Shown here: positions 1 through 9,200 of the stretch, piece after piece
How the letters are laid out: each line of letters starts with the position of its first letter
How positions within the stretch are numbered: position 1 is the first letter of the stretch
From: Fibrobacter sp.
GTDB taxonomy: Bacteria; Fibrobacterota; Fibrobacteria; Fibrobacterales; Fibrobacteraceae
Length of the DNA stretch: 64,000 bases
Direction of reading: 5' to 3'
Assembly: GCA_017642335.1 (NCBI GenBank)
Contig: JAGCPF010000037.1
Span: forward strand, 1-64,000
Program-made: the position numbers and the translations under genes
The notes under the pieces: generated by a model
Databases searched by the model: none
Told to the model about the DNA's origin: nothing
Seen by the model: the letters and a program-made list of their open reading frames with translations, nothing else

Positions 1-2
1 GT

Positions 3-461
3 TTTGATTTCGCGGTGGTTGTAGACAACGTGGATTTGGAAAAGTACAACTGTCTTGCGGTGCGTTCGGTGGACCGCTGGGGCGTGGTGATGCGTCGCGA
101 CGACCCTTTGGCCAAGCGGGATTTCATTGAGCCGAAGGACTTGCTCGACAAGCCGCTGATGGCGTCGCGCCAGGCGATGGTGGCGGATTTGCCGAAGTGG
201 TTCGGCGACGATATTTCGAGGCTGAACGTGATTGTGGGGCTGGATCTTTCGTACAACGGTTCGGTGCTTGCGAAGGAAGGCACGGGCTACCTGCTCACTT
301 TCGACGGCCTGGTGGATACGAGCCGCAGTTCGCGCCTGTGTTTCAGGCCGCTCATGCCCGAGCTCACCACCAACATGTACATCATTTGGCGGCGGGGCCA
401 GCAGTTCACGCGGGCGGGAGAACTTTTTCTCGATACGCTCCGGCATGTGCTGGGGGAATAG
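3..461 (+). CDS. LysR-family transcriptional regulator, C-terminal part (5' end outside window)
   Basis: The frame is open from the window edge, so only the last ~150 residues of the effector-binding domain are present and the DNA-binding helix-turn-helix lies upstream. The stretch FDFAVVVDNVDLEKYNCL followed by DRWGVVMRRDDPLA is the pattern of LysR-type type 2 periplasmic-binding folds, where a ligand pocket controls DNA binding. An internal GTG at 15 is not the real start because similarity continues upstream of it. The gene converges on bioD with a 27 nt gap. The sequence does not show its ligand or target. Confidence in the family is good; specificity is unknown. Confidence 0.8.
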   Translation, partial: FDFAVVVDNVDLEKYNCLAVRSVDRWGVVMRRDDPLAKRDFIEPKDLLDKPLMASRQAMVADLPKWFGDDISRLNVIVGLDLSYNGSVLAKEGTGYLLTFDGLVDTSRSSRLCFRPLMPELTTNMYIIWRRGQQFTRAGELFLDTLRHVLGE

Positions 462-488
462 AAGCGGACAAACGCTCTATTTTAAGGT

Positions 489-1181
489 TTAAAACGGTTG
501 CACGCCTAGGTCAGTGTCGCCGTCTTTGACTTTCGCAAGGATTTCGAGGCCCGTCAGGTCTTGCATCATGCGGATGTTGTCGTCTTCCATTTCTAGGTTG
601 CCGCTAGAGCCGTAGCGGTTTACGATGAGCCCGCGGACATCGAGGCCGCGGCTGCGGGCGTATTCCACCGTGAGCACGCAGGCGTTAATGGAGCCGAGTG
701 CCGCCGTCGTCACCACGAGAATCGGGAGGTTCACGGTCTTGATAATGTCTTCGAGGAAAATCTTTTGAGATTTGTCGCCAGAAGAAATTGCGCCGACATC
801 ATAGCGGATGGGGCAAATGATTCCCCCGCTGCCTTCGGCAAAAATAAACTCGTGGCGAGCGCATGCTGCCTCAAAATCGGCTTTGACCTTCGTCAACTTC
901 ACGGGATTTCCTTCTTTGCGGGCAGCGAGATGCGGAGAGACTGCCTCTTTATAGACATAGCTTACGAGCTGTTCCTGCGAATCAGGAAGATTTGCAATGC
1001 GTTTCACGTAGTCGGCGTCGCCGGCGACCCATTTGCCTTCGCGGAGTTCTGCGCCACTGAGGGCGGCCTTGTAGTAGCCCGCATCGACGCCGGAATCGCG
1101 CCATTTTTTAACGAGAAGGGCGGTCACAAATGTTTTACCGACATCGGTCCCTGTTGCTGTAACGAAATATCCCTTGTTCAT
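489..1181 (-). CDS. bioD: Dethiobiotin synthetase BioD
   Basis: ATP-dependent carboxylation of 7,8-diaminopelargonate to dethiobiotin, the penultimate step of biotin synthesis, in the cytoplasm. The N-terminus carries the P-loop of this family, TATGTDVGKT (residues 8-17), followed by the YYKAALSG substrate/switch segment and FAEGSGGIICP near residue 136. At 230 residues it is the usual length. Its start codon overlaps the 3' end of bioF by 4 nt, so the two are probably translationally coupled. It is the last gene of the minus-strand bio operon. Confidence 0.95.
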   Translation of the reverse strand: MNKGYFVTATGTDVGKTFVTALLVKKWRDSGVDAGYYKAALSGAELREGKWVAGDADYVKRIANLPDSQEQLVSYVYKEAVSPHLAARKEGNPVKLTKVKADFEAACARHEFIFAEGSGGIICPIRYDVGAISSGDKSQKIFLEDIIKTVNLPILVVTTAALGSINACVLTVEYARSRGLDVRGLIVNRYGSSGNLEMEDDNIRMMQDLTGLEILAKVKDGDTDLGVQPF

Positions 1182-2395
1182 ACACCCTCTTTTACCGCCT
1201 GCGCAATTATGGACGCAGCGGTTTGAAGCTGTTCTTGCGTATGTGTTGCCATCAGGCTTGCACGCAGGCGGGCTTGCCCCTTGACGACTGTCGGATAGCG
1301 AATCGCGGGAATCAGGATTCCCTGTTCTTGAAGCTTTGCAGAAACTTGCATTGCCTTCGCTTCGTCGCCGATAACAATCGGCACAATCGCCGACGGAGAC
1401 AAATCAACGTTCACGCCTTCGCGCCGCAAAGCATCGCAGAAAAATTTTACGTTATCGCGCAGATTTTGGACTCGTTCCGGATGCGCATCGATGAAGCGCA
1501 AGTTATTGCAGGCGGCAGCGGCAACGGCAGGAGCCATTGCCGTCGTGAAAATAAAGCTGCGGGCCTTATTGCGCAAAAAATCAATCAGCTGTTGCTTGCC
1601 CGCCACGAAGCCGCCTTCGGCGGCGACGGTTTTGCTCAACGTCCCGACGGTTACGTCGGCGTGAGCACAGCCGTAGTGCTCGGCAAGTCCGCGCCCGGTC
1701 TTGCCGAGCACGCCCGTGGCGTGCGCCTCGTCAATCATCAAGAGGCAATCATTTTCTTTTGCAATACGCAGGAGTTCCGGCAAATTCGCAAGATCACCAT
1801 CCATACTGAAAACAGCGTCTGTCACAATGAGTTTGCGAGGAGCCGGCAATGTAGGCGCATACGCACGAGACTTATCCGCTTCTTGAATCACTCGCTGCAA
1901 ATCAGCCATATCGTTATGCTTATAGACAAAACACTTGGCACGGGAAAGGCGGATACCGTCGATAATGCTGGCGTGGTTCAGTTCATCGCTGAAGATAAAG
2001 TCGTTCTTGCCGCACAAGGCCGAAATCGTGCCGACATTCGCCATGTAGCCCGTGTTGAACGTAATGGCGGATTCTTCGCCTTTGAATTTGGCGATAAATT
2101 CTTCCAGTTCCTGATGCGGCGTCTTGTTGCCCGTCGTAAGGCGAGCGCCGCCGCTACCTGTTCCCCACTCCAAGACAGTCTGGGCCATCGCCTGCTTAAG
2201 TTCGTCGATATTTGCCAAATCCAGGTAAGAATTGGACGCCAGCAGAATCTGTTCCTGCGAAGCGCCATCGGGCATGCGGATTTTCACGCATGACGATTCC
2301 GGCGTTTCCATCAAGCGCATCGAGCGATAAGTATTGTTCGCCCGCGCTGTTTCCAAAGCATCTTTCGTAAATGAGTCTAAGATTCGTTCGTTCAT
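1178..2395 (-). CDS. bioF: 8-amino-7-oxononanoate synthase BioF
   Basis: PLP enzyme condensing pimeloyl-CoA with alanine to give 8-amino-7-oxononanoate (KAPA). Visible family features are the GTGSGGARLTTG segment, the Asp-x-Ala-His motif in LLMIDEAHATGVLG, and the PLP lysine in VGTLSKTVAAEGG. I place the start at the ATG at 2395 (MNERILDSF), giving 405 residues. A longer frame reaches 2461, but those 22 residues come from an intergenic repeat (2408-2466) and do not look like family sequence. It lies downstream of bioW and overlaps bioD by 4 nt. Confidence 0.95.
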   Translation of the reverse strand: MNERILDSFTKDALETARANNTYRSMRLMETPESSCVKIRMPDGASQEQILLASNSYLDLANIDELKQAMAQTVLEWGTGSGGARLTTGNKTPHQELEEFIAKFKGEESAITFNTGYMANVGTISALCGKNDFIFSDELNHASIIDGIRLSRAKCFVYKHNDMADLQRVIQEADKSRAYAPTLPAPRKLIVTDAVFSMDGDLANLPELLRIAKENDCLLMIDEAHATGVLGKTGRGLAEHYGCAHADVTVGTLSKTVAAEGGFVAGKQQLIDFLRNKARSFIFTTAMAPAVAAAACNNLRFIDAHPERVQNLRDNVKFFCDALRREGVNVDLSPSAIVPIVIGDEAKAMQVSAKLQEQGILIPAIRYPTVVKGQARLRASLMATHTQEQLQTAASIIAQAVKEGV

Positions 2396-2407
2396 AGTTA
2401 CTTTATA

Positions 2408-2466
2408 GATTGCCGCCACCACGCTTCGCTCGTGGCAGGCTCCGCGTTCCGCTCCTCGCAATGACG
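2408..2466. repeat. Dispersed intergenic repeat of the GATTGC...GCAATGAC type
   Basis: Begins GATTGC and ends GCAATGAC with a GC-rich inner palindrome (CTTCGCTCG and neighbours). Related copies with the same ends lie at 18692-18724 and 31413-31446. It sits between bioW and bioF inside the operon and would be transcribed as a hairpin. Confidence 0.6.
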
Positions 2467-2477
2467 ATTAATTCATA

Positions 2478-3335
2478 CTATTCTGCCCTGGATCCTTCGA
2501 CTTCGCGCCTTACGGCGCTCCGCTCAGGATGACACGGAGCAACATCCACTAATACCTTTTTCTTCTGCAAGTACTCGATGCATTCTTCAGCACTTGCCTT
2601 GCGCGAGTCGAACAGGAAAATGCGGCCTCCGTTTTCGTCGCCCATTTTCTTCATCTTCATAATGCGCACATAGCCGAGTTCCTTGCTCGCGACATAGCCC
2701 GTCACGTAATTCGGGTCATCGCTCACGCAGAATTCCGCCACCATTCCGGGAGCATTAGCCACCTTGGTCGCAAGCACTATCGCTTCGTTAAAATGATTCT
2801 TGCAACCGTCCACTTCGCTCGAATGCAGCGCATCCATGTAAGTCGCACGCACACCGCGTTCGTGGTCCGGTTCTAGGCGCTCGCCCGTCGCAATATCGTA
2901 AAGCATTGCGCCACGCATCGGGAATGTCGCCCGCAAAAGTTCTGGCAAATTTGCGGCGAAGTTTTGAAGGCAGGCATTTTCACTCGTTCCCTTCGGCACG
3001 CTCAGGGAACTTTCTTTATGAACATCCATCACAGCTTTACTGACCAACCCAAATGCCTTCTCCAGCCCTTCCTGCCAAGATTCCACATCGATACGCATCA
3101 CAGGCAAAGCCTTCAAAATCCGAATATCGCTTTCGTGAACCTTTTCGATTTTCACGTTGATAAAATCCGGGTCGCCCTTGGAATGGTTCATGGCGCGGCG
3201 CACCATCGCCGTACACACAGCTTCTACGGAATCCCGGCCCACAATACGTTCTGCACCGGAAATATGCTGTTCGTGTTTCTGTTCGCCCTCGCCCACTTGC
3301 TGCGAGGCTCGCATTTTCAAGCTATAGTATTCCAT
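2478..3335 (-). CDS. bioW: 6-carboxyhexanoate--CoA ligase (pimeloyl-CoA synthetase) BioW
   Basis: Activates pimelate to pimeloyl-CoA with ATP, providing the substrate for BioF. The N-terminus YYSLKMRAS, the signature HISGAERI (about residues 24-31), HSKGDPDFI, RGAMLYDIATGERL, KGVR-like ERGVRATYMD and the CSDDPNYVTGYVA-type segment match BioW order and spacing (Bacillus subtilis BioW has the same blocks). Length is 285 against about 255 for the family. The excess is at the C-terminus, where residues after about 265 (CHPERSAVRREVEGS) are encoded by a dispersed repeat at 2490-2534. It lies between bioA and bioF. Confidence 0.93.
   Translation of the reverse strand: MEYYSLKMRASQQVGEGEQKHEQHISGAERIVGRDSVEAVCTAMVRRAMNHSKGDPDFINVKIEKVHESDIRILKALPVMRIDVESWQEGLEKAFGLVSKAVMDVHKESSLSVPKGTSENACLQNFAANLPELLRATFPMRGAMLYDIATGERLEPDHERGVRATYMDALHSSEVDGCKNHFNEAIVLATKVANAPGMVAEFCVSDDPNYVTGYVASKELGYVRIMKMKKMGDENGGRIFLFDSRKASAEECIEYLQKKKVLVDVAPCHPERSAVRREVEGSRAE
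2490..2534. repeat. HPERS-type dispersed repeat overlapping the bioW 3' end
   Basis: The 45 bp contain GGATCCTTCGACTTCGCG, an inner GCGCCTTACGGCGC palindrome and CTCAGGATGACA. In the bioW frame they encode CHPERSAVRREVEGS, a peptide that recurs in annotated bacterial proteins because it is translated from this kind of intergenic repeat. The repeat supplies the last ~17 codons and the stop of bioW. Confidence 0.7.
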
Positions 3336-3345
3336 TCACTTTGTC

Positions 3346-3366
3346 ATGCCCGGCATGACCGGGCAT
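3346..3366. repeat. Palindromic element between bioA and bioW
   Basis: Perfect 8-bp inverted repeat ATGCCCGG / CCGGGCAT with a 5-nt loop, filling most of the 35-nt spacer between the bioA stop and the bioW start. It has the look of a REP-like intergenic hairpin and may influence mRNA stability between the two cistrons. Confidence 0.6.
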
Positions 3367-3370
3367 CTCC

Positions 3371-4726
3371 TTATTCGTGAAATTCATCTTCGCCTTCTAC
3401 GACAGGCGCGGGTTCACATCCACCAATCATCTTGATGGCTTCGCAAATGCGGTCAACTTCAGAATCGGTCGTAATGAGCGGAGGCATCGTGTAAACATAA
3501 TTGCAGAACGGTCTGAGCCACACGCCGGTTTCGCGAATCACGCGCAGAATATCGTCTGCCGAAGGTTTCGCCTTCAGTTCCAAGACTCCGATAGCACCGA
3601 GAACACGCACATCCGCCGCATTTTCAAGCGAACGGAGCGGTTCCAAATTCTGCTTCAAACGCTTTTCGATTCGAGCGACACTCATGGCATAATCGCGACT
3701 TTCAAACAGCGAAAGCGAAGCGATTCCCGCGGCACATGCCAACGGATTCGCCATGTAGGTGGGGCCGTGCATAAATGCTGGAATCTTGCTATTCGTAATC
3801 GTTTCTGCAACCTTCTCGGACGCGACGCAGGCCGCCATCGTAATGCTTCCGCCCGTGAGCGCCTTGCCGATGCACATGATATCCGGCTTCACGAAGTCGG
3901 CGCATTTATTTTCGCGACAAGTATCGGCCGCATTTCCATTGGTATGCATCATCGCAAAACGCGGACCCGTGCGGAAAAAGCCCGAAGCAATTTCGTCCAA
4001 AATCAACAGGATGCCGTAGCGGTCGCAAAGTTCGCGGAGAGCCTTCAAGTAGCCCGCATTATAAAGCCACATGCCGTTTCCGCCCTGGAACACGGGCTCG
4101 CAAATCACGGCAGCGATTTCATCTTTATGTTCCTCGACAACGCGCTCCATCGAAGCAAAATCAGATAGATTCCAAGCCTCATCGAAGCGGCAGTTCGGAC
4201 GTTCCGCAAAATAATGATGTGGCATGATTCCACGGAAAAGCGTATGCATTCCGTCAGGGTCAGAGAGTGCCATCGCGCCTGCGGTATCGCCGTGGTAGCC
4301 GCCCTTCAAAGCGACCAACTTGCAACGTTCCGGGCGCGAGAGCGAATGCTGGTACTGCACCGCCATCTTGGCGCTGCATTCCACGGCGATGCTTCCCGAA
4401 TCCGCAAAGAAAATTTTGTTGAGACCTTCCGGCAAAAAATTCACCAGTTTTTCGCCGAGTTCAATCGCAGGTTCGTGCGTAAAACCGCCAAACATCACAT
4501 GGCACATCTTTTCGCTCTGTTTCTGAATCGCCTCAACGATTTCAGGGGCGTTATGCCCGTGCGCCATGCACCACCAACTCGATACCGCATCAATCAGTTT
4601 CAAACCATCGGCCGTTTCAATCGTCGTTCCATGAGCGGATTTTGCAAGGAACCTGGCCGGAGTATTCTTCAGCGCCGCATAAGGGTGCCACAAATGCTCG
4701 CTATCAAAATCAAGTAGCCTTTTCAT
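3371..4726 (-). CDS. bioA: Adenosylmethionine--8-amino-7-oxononanoate aminotransferase BioA
   Basis: PLP aminotransferase converting KAPA to 7,8-diaminopelargonate, usually with S-adenosylmethionine as amino donor. The N-terminal DSEHLWHPYA block, SSWWCMAHGHN, the GGYHGDTAGAMALS segment, the Asp motif LILDEIASGFFRTG and the PLP lysine in CIGKALTGGS are all diagnostic. At 451 residues it is near the family norm of about 430. It is the promoter-proximal gene of the minus-strand operon bioA-bioW-bioF-bioD. A TATATTTG box ends 7 nt before its ATG and no Shine-Dalgarno sequence is visible. Confidence 0.95.
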   Translation of the reverse strand: MKRLLDFDSEHLWHPYAALKNTPARFLAKSAHGTTIETADGLKLIDAVSSWWCMAHGHNAPEIVEAIQKQSEKMCHVMFGGFTHEPAIELGEKLVNFLPEGLNKIFFADSGSIAVECSAKMAVQYQHSLSRPERCKLVALKGGYHGDTAGAMALSDPDGMHTLFRGIMPHHYFAERPNCRFDEAWNLSDFASMERVVEEHKDEIAAVICEPVFQGGNGMWLYNAGYLKALRELCDRYGILLILDEIASGFFRTGPRFAMMHTNGNAADTCRENKCADFVKPDIMCIGKALTGGSITMAACVASEKVAETITNSKIPAFMHGPTYMANPLACAAGIASLSLFESRDYAMSVARIEKRLKQNLEPLRSLENAADVRVLGAIGVLELKAKPSADDILRVIRETGVWLRPFCNYVYTMPPLITTDSEVDRICEAIKMIGGCEPAPVVEGEDEFHE

Positions 4727-4733
4727 TTGCAGC

Positions 4734-4741
4734 CAAATATA
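4734..4741 (-). promoter_or_regulatory. TATATTTG box immediately upstream of bioA
   Basis: The motif fits the TAnnTTTG -7 element known for Bacteroidetes sigma factors and ends only 7 nt before the bioA ATG, so transcription would begin at or within a few nt of the start codon. Similar boxes precede murB, rlmI, rlmN, dapA, mtgA and others here. No BirA-like operator palindrome was seen in the divergent spacer. Confidence 0.5.
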
Positions 4742-4801
4742 GAAATTCCCCTACACCACGGCATTTTTTATATATTCTTCCAATAAAAAGTGGTGAAAAA
4801 C

Positions 4802-5293
4802 ATGCTCAAAATTGAAGCCTACAGCGAAAAGTACATCAACGAAGCCATTGCAATCTGGAACGACATCGTCGAAGACGGAATCGCATTCCCGCAGAAGGAA
4901 AAACTTGACGCGCAAACGGGAGACGCCTTTTTCAAGTCACAATCGTTTACGGGCATCGCCATCGATGCAGACTCCGGCGAAGTGGTCGGGCTGTACATTC
5001 TCCACCCGAACAATGTCGGGCGCTGCGGGCACATTTCGAACGCGAGCTACGCCGTCAAGAAGAACAAGCGCGGTCAGCATATCGGGGAATTCCTCGTGAA
5101 GGATTGCCTCGCGAAGGCAAAGGAAATCGGCTTCAAGATTTTGCAGTTCAACGCGGTTGTCGCGACGAACACTTCGGCACTCAAACTCTACAAAAAACTC
5201 GGCTTCACGCAGCTCGGCGTAATTCCCAAAGGTTTCTTGCTTAAAGACGGGAACTATGAAGATATCATCCCGCACTATATAGAACTGCTCTAG
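4802..5293 (+). CDS. GNAT-family N-acetyltransferase
   Basis: A 163-residue acetyl-CoA-dependent acyltransferase fold. The acetyl-CoA binding segment is KKNKRGQHIGEFLVKDCL (variant of the R/Q-x-x-G-x-G/A loop), followed by NTSALKLYKKLGF, the typical C-terminal GNAT helix. The substrate cannot be read from sequence. I choose the ATG at 4802 over a GTG at 4790 because conserved structure begins at LKIEAY. It is divergent from bioA. Its stop codon directly abuts the stop codon of the next gene on the other strand. Confidence 0.88.
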   Translation: MLKIEAYSEKYINEAIAIWNDIVEDGIAFPQKEKLDAQTGDAFFKSQSFTGIAIDADSGEVVGLYILHPNNVGRCGHISNASYAVKKNKRGQHIGEFLVKDCLAKAKEIGFKILQFNAVVATNTSALKLYKKLGFTQLGVIPKGFLLKDGNYEDIIPHYIELL

Positions 5294-5824
5294 CTATTTT
5301 TCTTTTGGCATCGCATCCCAATAAGAGCGAAGCTCGTTTATGATCTGGTCGTAATCGCGTTGCGTGAACGTTCCTTCGCCAATCATCATGATGGTATAGT
5401 CGATGCCCTTGAACGACTTGCCGACACCCGTATCGCGGAAGCCGTTGCGCAGGTAGAATGCGTGGCGGCGCTTGCGCTGCACTGAATTTTCACAAACCTG
5501 CTTCGGCGACTCCATGTCGAGAATGTTGGACTGGCCTTTGTACTTTTCAAGCAACTGCGAAAGGATCCTTTGCCCTATCCCGTTCCCGCGCAAGGTTTCG
5601 GGTACGGCGAAATACCAGAACCAGTTGAACTGCGGCCGCGGATAGACAATCGTCAGCCCGACAAGATTCCCGTCTTCACTGTAAACGGCAAAATCCAGCG
5701 ACATCGTTTTCATAAGTCGCATCAAGTCGGCCCAGGGAATCTGTTCCTCTTTCGGGAAAGCGGATTCGTAAAGGCTTCGGACCTGGGCGTTCTCTTCGTC
5801 TGGATTTAGCTGTACAATTTGCAT
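5294..5824 (-). CDS. GNAT-family N-acetyltransferase
   Basis: A 176-residue protein with the GNAT acetyl-CoA loop VPETLRGNGIGQRILSQLL (about residues 75-93) and the C-terminal HAFYLRNGFRDTG motif. The substrate is unknown. It is convergent with the upstream GNAT gene with no spacer: the two stop codons form the palindrome TAGCTA. The two proteins are not close paralogues despite the shared fold. Confidence 0.85.
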   Translation of the reverse strand: MQIVQLNPDEENAQVRSLYESAFPKEEQIPWADLMRLMKTMSLDFAVYSEDGNLVGLTIVYPRPQFNWFWYFAVPETLRGNGIGQRILSQLLEKYKGQSNILDMESPKQVCENSVQRKRRHAFYLRNGFRDTGVGKSFKGIDYTIMMIGEGTFTQRDYDQIINELRSYWDAMPKEK

Positions 5825-5848
5825 AACGGCCTAATTATAGCTTTTTAG

Positions 5849-5959
5849 CGCAATCGCTACTGGCAAGGCGGCGCAGAGCTCGCCAAGACCGGCAAGATTT
5901 CTCAAGAAGCCCTAGAGATCATGCAAAAAAAAGGCGCCCCGCTTTGGGACGCCCATTAA
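5849..5959 (+). pseudogene. Possible 3' remnant of a coding sequence
   Basis: After a TAG at 5846 the plus frame stays open for 36 codons with protein-like composition (RYWQGGAELAKTGKISQEAL, then EIMQKKGAPLWDAH) and ends at TAA 5957-5959, with no start codon. It reads like the last residues of a lost gene. Its end overlaps the terminator hairpin at 5925-5953, so chance openness is a real alternative. Confidence 0.2.
5925..5953 (-). terminator. Rho-independent terminator downstream of the CotH gene and its detached tail
   Basis: On the minus strand GGCGTCCC, a 5-nt loop, GGGGCGCC (one G-U pair) and then eight U. It lies beyond the detached tail ORF (stop at 5981), not directly after the 6242 stop, so the tail is still inside the transcript. 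Confidence 0.75.
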
Positions 5960-5980
5960 TTTCTGTTTTGATATCTACGC

Positions 5981-6241
5981 TTACTTGACGTTCACGCGCT
6001 GTGTCTGCGACCCGACACGGACCATGTAGACGCCCGCCTTCGAAACCGGAATTTCGAAGCTGGCAGCATCCACACGACCAAGCTGGACGACGACACCCTG
6101 CATGTCATAAACGGCATAGCGTTTGCCAATCATAGAAGAGTTCACCTGAATGCGACGGTCCATGGCATAGACCTTCAGGAGGTCAGCACTTATACGAGAC
6201 GCAAGCAGAGCAGCCTTCTTCTTTTCCTCTTTCTTTTCTTC
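5981..6241 (-). pseudogene. Detached C-terminal sorting domain of the CotH protein (behind an in-frame stop)
   Basis: This segment is in exactly the same frame as the CotH gene and is separated from it only by a TAA at 6242-6244. Reading through gives a Glu/Lys-rich linker (EEKKEEKKKAALLASRI) and then ISADLLKVYAMDRRI...YAVYDMQGVVVQLGRV...AGVYMVRVGSQTQRVNVK. That is the C-terminal sorting (Por-tail-like) domain seen on other secreted proteins here, such as the GH16 enzyme and the last gene. An internal ATG at 6163 could start a 60-residue peptide but has no convincing ribosome site. Best reading: a nonsense mutation, a sequencing error or regulated readthrough detached the tail. Confidence 0.75.
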
Positions 6242-9200
6242 TTACTTTTCTTCTTCTTTGATTGTAAGGCTTCCGTCCTCGACTTCAAACACCACATTCG
6301 TATAGTTGGCGGATGTATTCTTGAAATTCTTCGCAACAAGGCCCATGGCATAGGTCTTGGCCTTAGTTCCGGACGCAAGCGAATCACCCTTGTAGCTTAC
6401 GAAATCCACAGAATACGCCTTAAGGCTGGACTTCATATCAAATCCCCTTACAGAATGCTTCTTGCCGTCATATACCACGGAATCCTCGTGTCCCTTGACG
6501 GTGACAACGATTTCCGTAGTATCCGGGTCAATCGTGAACTGGCCTTCTTCGACACTCAAAGCATAATTCGAATTGGCGGCACTGTCAATCGAGACATTGA
6601 TAGCGTACTCACCGGCATCCTCGCCCGCTTCACGAGCCAAAGTAACGCCTTCCAAAGAATCCTCGACTCCGCCAACCTTGACAAGTCCCTTGACCGAGTA
6701 CTTCAGCTTCGGATCCTTTTTGCCATAGGTCTTGGAGGCATCCGCAACCGTCACCACGGCCGGCTTCGGCGTAATTACGAGGTTTCCGTCCGTGACATCG
6801 AAGACAACGTTAGAATAGTTGTTCGACGTATTCTCGAAATCTGCAGCGACAATGCCCATGGCATAGGTTTTCGCGTCAGTTCCAGAAATAAGCGAATCAC
6901 CCTTGTAATTCACGAAATCCAGAGAATAGGCGTCATTACTGGACGTCATCTCAATGCCCTGCACGGAATGTTTCTCACCATCGTATTCCACGGTATCCGT
7001 GGTGCCCTTGACAGAGACGACAATTTCCGTGGTATCTGGATTAATCCGTAAGACACCGTCTTTTACGGTCACGGAATAATATGGATTAGCATCAGGGTCA
7101 ACAACTACGGAAACCAAATATTCGCCCGCATTTTCGCCCGACTGACGAGCAACTTTAACCCCCTGTAGCACATCTTCGGAAGAGTCAGATTTCAAAAGGC
7201 CCTCAACCTTATAACTCAGCTCCGGGTCTTCCTCCCCATAGAACTTGGAAAGGGAATCCACAGTCACTACAACCGACCTCGGGACAATCGAGAAAGACGT
7301 ATCCTTCAATCCAGCATAATCGCCCTTTCCGACGAGATGAATCGCTGCCGTTCCAATATCAACATTATCCTCGAAAGTGAGCGTATAATCGACATCTTCC
7401 TTAAGCACGTTATGATCTTCGTCCTCCACCGTTACAGACGGCCTGTTTTCATCGCCGCTATACTCAAGTACACTCGAAACCATCCTGATTTTCGGGGCCA
7501 AAGCCCTGACCTTCGGCATCGTCTGCGAAATGTACTTATCTACAACGCCCATTTTTTTATTCAAGGCGGTTTTCAAGTAATCTACATACGCATCGTAACT
7601 GTTCAGTTTTACACCGTCTGGATCATAATGAATCCCCCATACAACACTGTCCGCCGCATAAGCTGCCTTCAGGTATTTGCGCATTTTTTCAATTTCGGAA
7701 TTCATGTTGATATTGCCTGAATAAGCATTCCAAATTCGCCTGACCGCAGCCTGGAACAGAGGAGACTTGAACAGTGCGTCGTAATAGATGTAATCGCGGA
7801 GAGAGTACGTCTTATTTTTCTTGGAACTCCAGTCGAAATCCCAAACAGGGCCGGCCTTAAAGCGATCGATATCGTTCCGGTAGGTGAAATAGCAGCTTTT
7901 TGGATGCTGTAATTCACCATTGTCCATAATTTCGTTAATCATCCAGAATTTCGCCCAGGAATCGACATCGATAATGTTCGAATAGCGTTCGTCGGGAGCC
8001 GGAGCGTTAATCGTATTATTCTTGCCGACATAGTTCGAATAAAGCAACTTCTCCAAGTTTTCAATTTTTTTCTGGAAGCGAGCCAAACGGGCTTTGCCGC
8101 CAGTTGTCATTGCTCCATTATTATTAACCATATAATCGTCATTCTTGATCATATACGGCAATTCACGATTCGGCGTCATGAATTTTACAGGTTCGTCAAA
8201 ATGCGTGTCCATTTCGACCAGGAAATCCTTGTCTTTTGAGTCAGACATTCCTTTATAGCCATCATTGATATTTACACGATTCGGGTCAACCTTGATGTCC
8301 TCCCCCAGCCAGTAAAGGCCCTTGTATTTACCATTAATAAACAAGTCTACAAATTTTCCGCGCACGGTATAATCCATACCGAACTTTTCGCTCAGGTAAA
8401 AAGCCATGTGGTTCTTCAAGAAGCTATTGTCAAAATAATTGGCAATCAAGACCCAGCGCTTATGGCTGGGCATCCCCATAATTCCCTGTTTACTGTCCAA
8501 TTTAATCGCATACGGTTTTTTTGCAGCACCCCAAGTAGTATTGCCACGTCCGCGAATGCTCATTGACGATGAAAAACTCCAATCAGCATTTTCTGCGTAA
8601 GCCAAAGACATGTGGGCATTATCAATCCATTTATCTTTTGATGTAATTTCAACATTATTAGGGGTACTCACAGACAATTGCGGCAGTCCAGTCATGACCA
8701 GGGCCCCCACCTTAGACTTTATGGAAACTCCTTTATACGTAGCTATGCAGTAATAGAAGCGAACGTCACCAACCTTCATATCAAATGCGGCATACGCGAA
8801 ACTGGTCGCCCCTTCAATTTTCTCGTCCGGCTTCGATCCGTCTTTGTAGGTGCGGTACCACTGGTAAGAGACTTCGTTTCCATCATAATCTACATCGAAG
8901 AACAAAGTTCCCCATAGCCCCTTAGGAGCAACTACAACTGGAGCAACCTGTTCATTAATATGGAAGCCAGGCAGTTCCTCCGAAATGTACTTATCTACAA
9001 CGCCCATTTTTTTATTCAAGGTGTTTTTCAAGTAATCAACATACGCATCGTAACTGCTCCGTTTTTTCCCGTCTGGATCATAGTGGATTTTCCATACAAC
9101 ACTGTCCGCCGCATAAGCGGCCCTCAGGTTTTCGCGCATTTTTTCAATTTCGGAATTCAGGTCGATTTTTCCGGAATAAGCATTCCAAATTTCCCTTACC

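Noticed and set aside
2478..3335. First thought: BioC-type methyltransferase in the biotin operon
   Set aside because: No SAM motif; HISGAERI and the SDDPNYVTGYVA-type block identify BioW, which also fits the pathway.
4727..4801. BirA operator or biotin-linked riboswitch in front of bioA
   Set aside because: The divergent spacer is only ~75 bp and has no long inverted repeat of the BirA type or structured leader.
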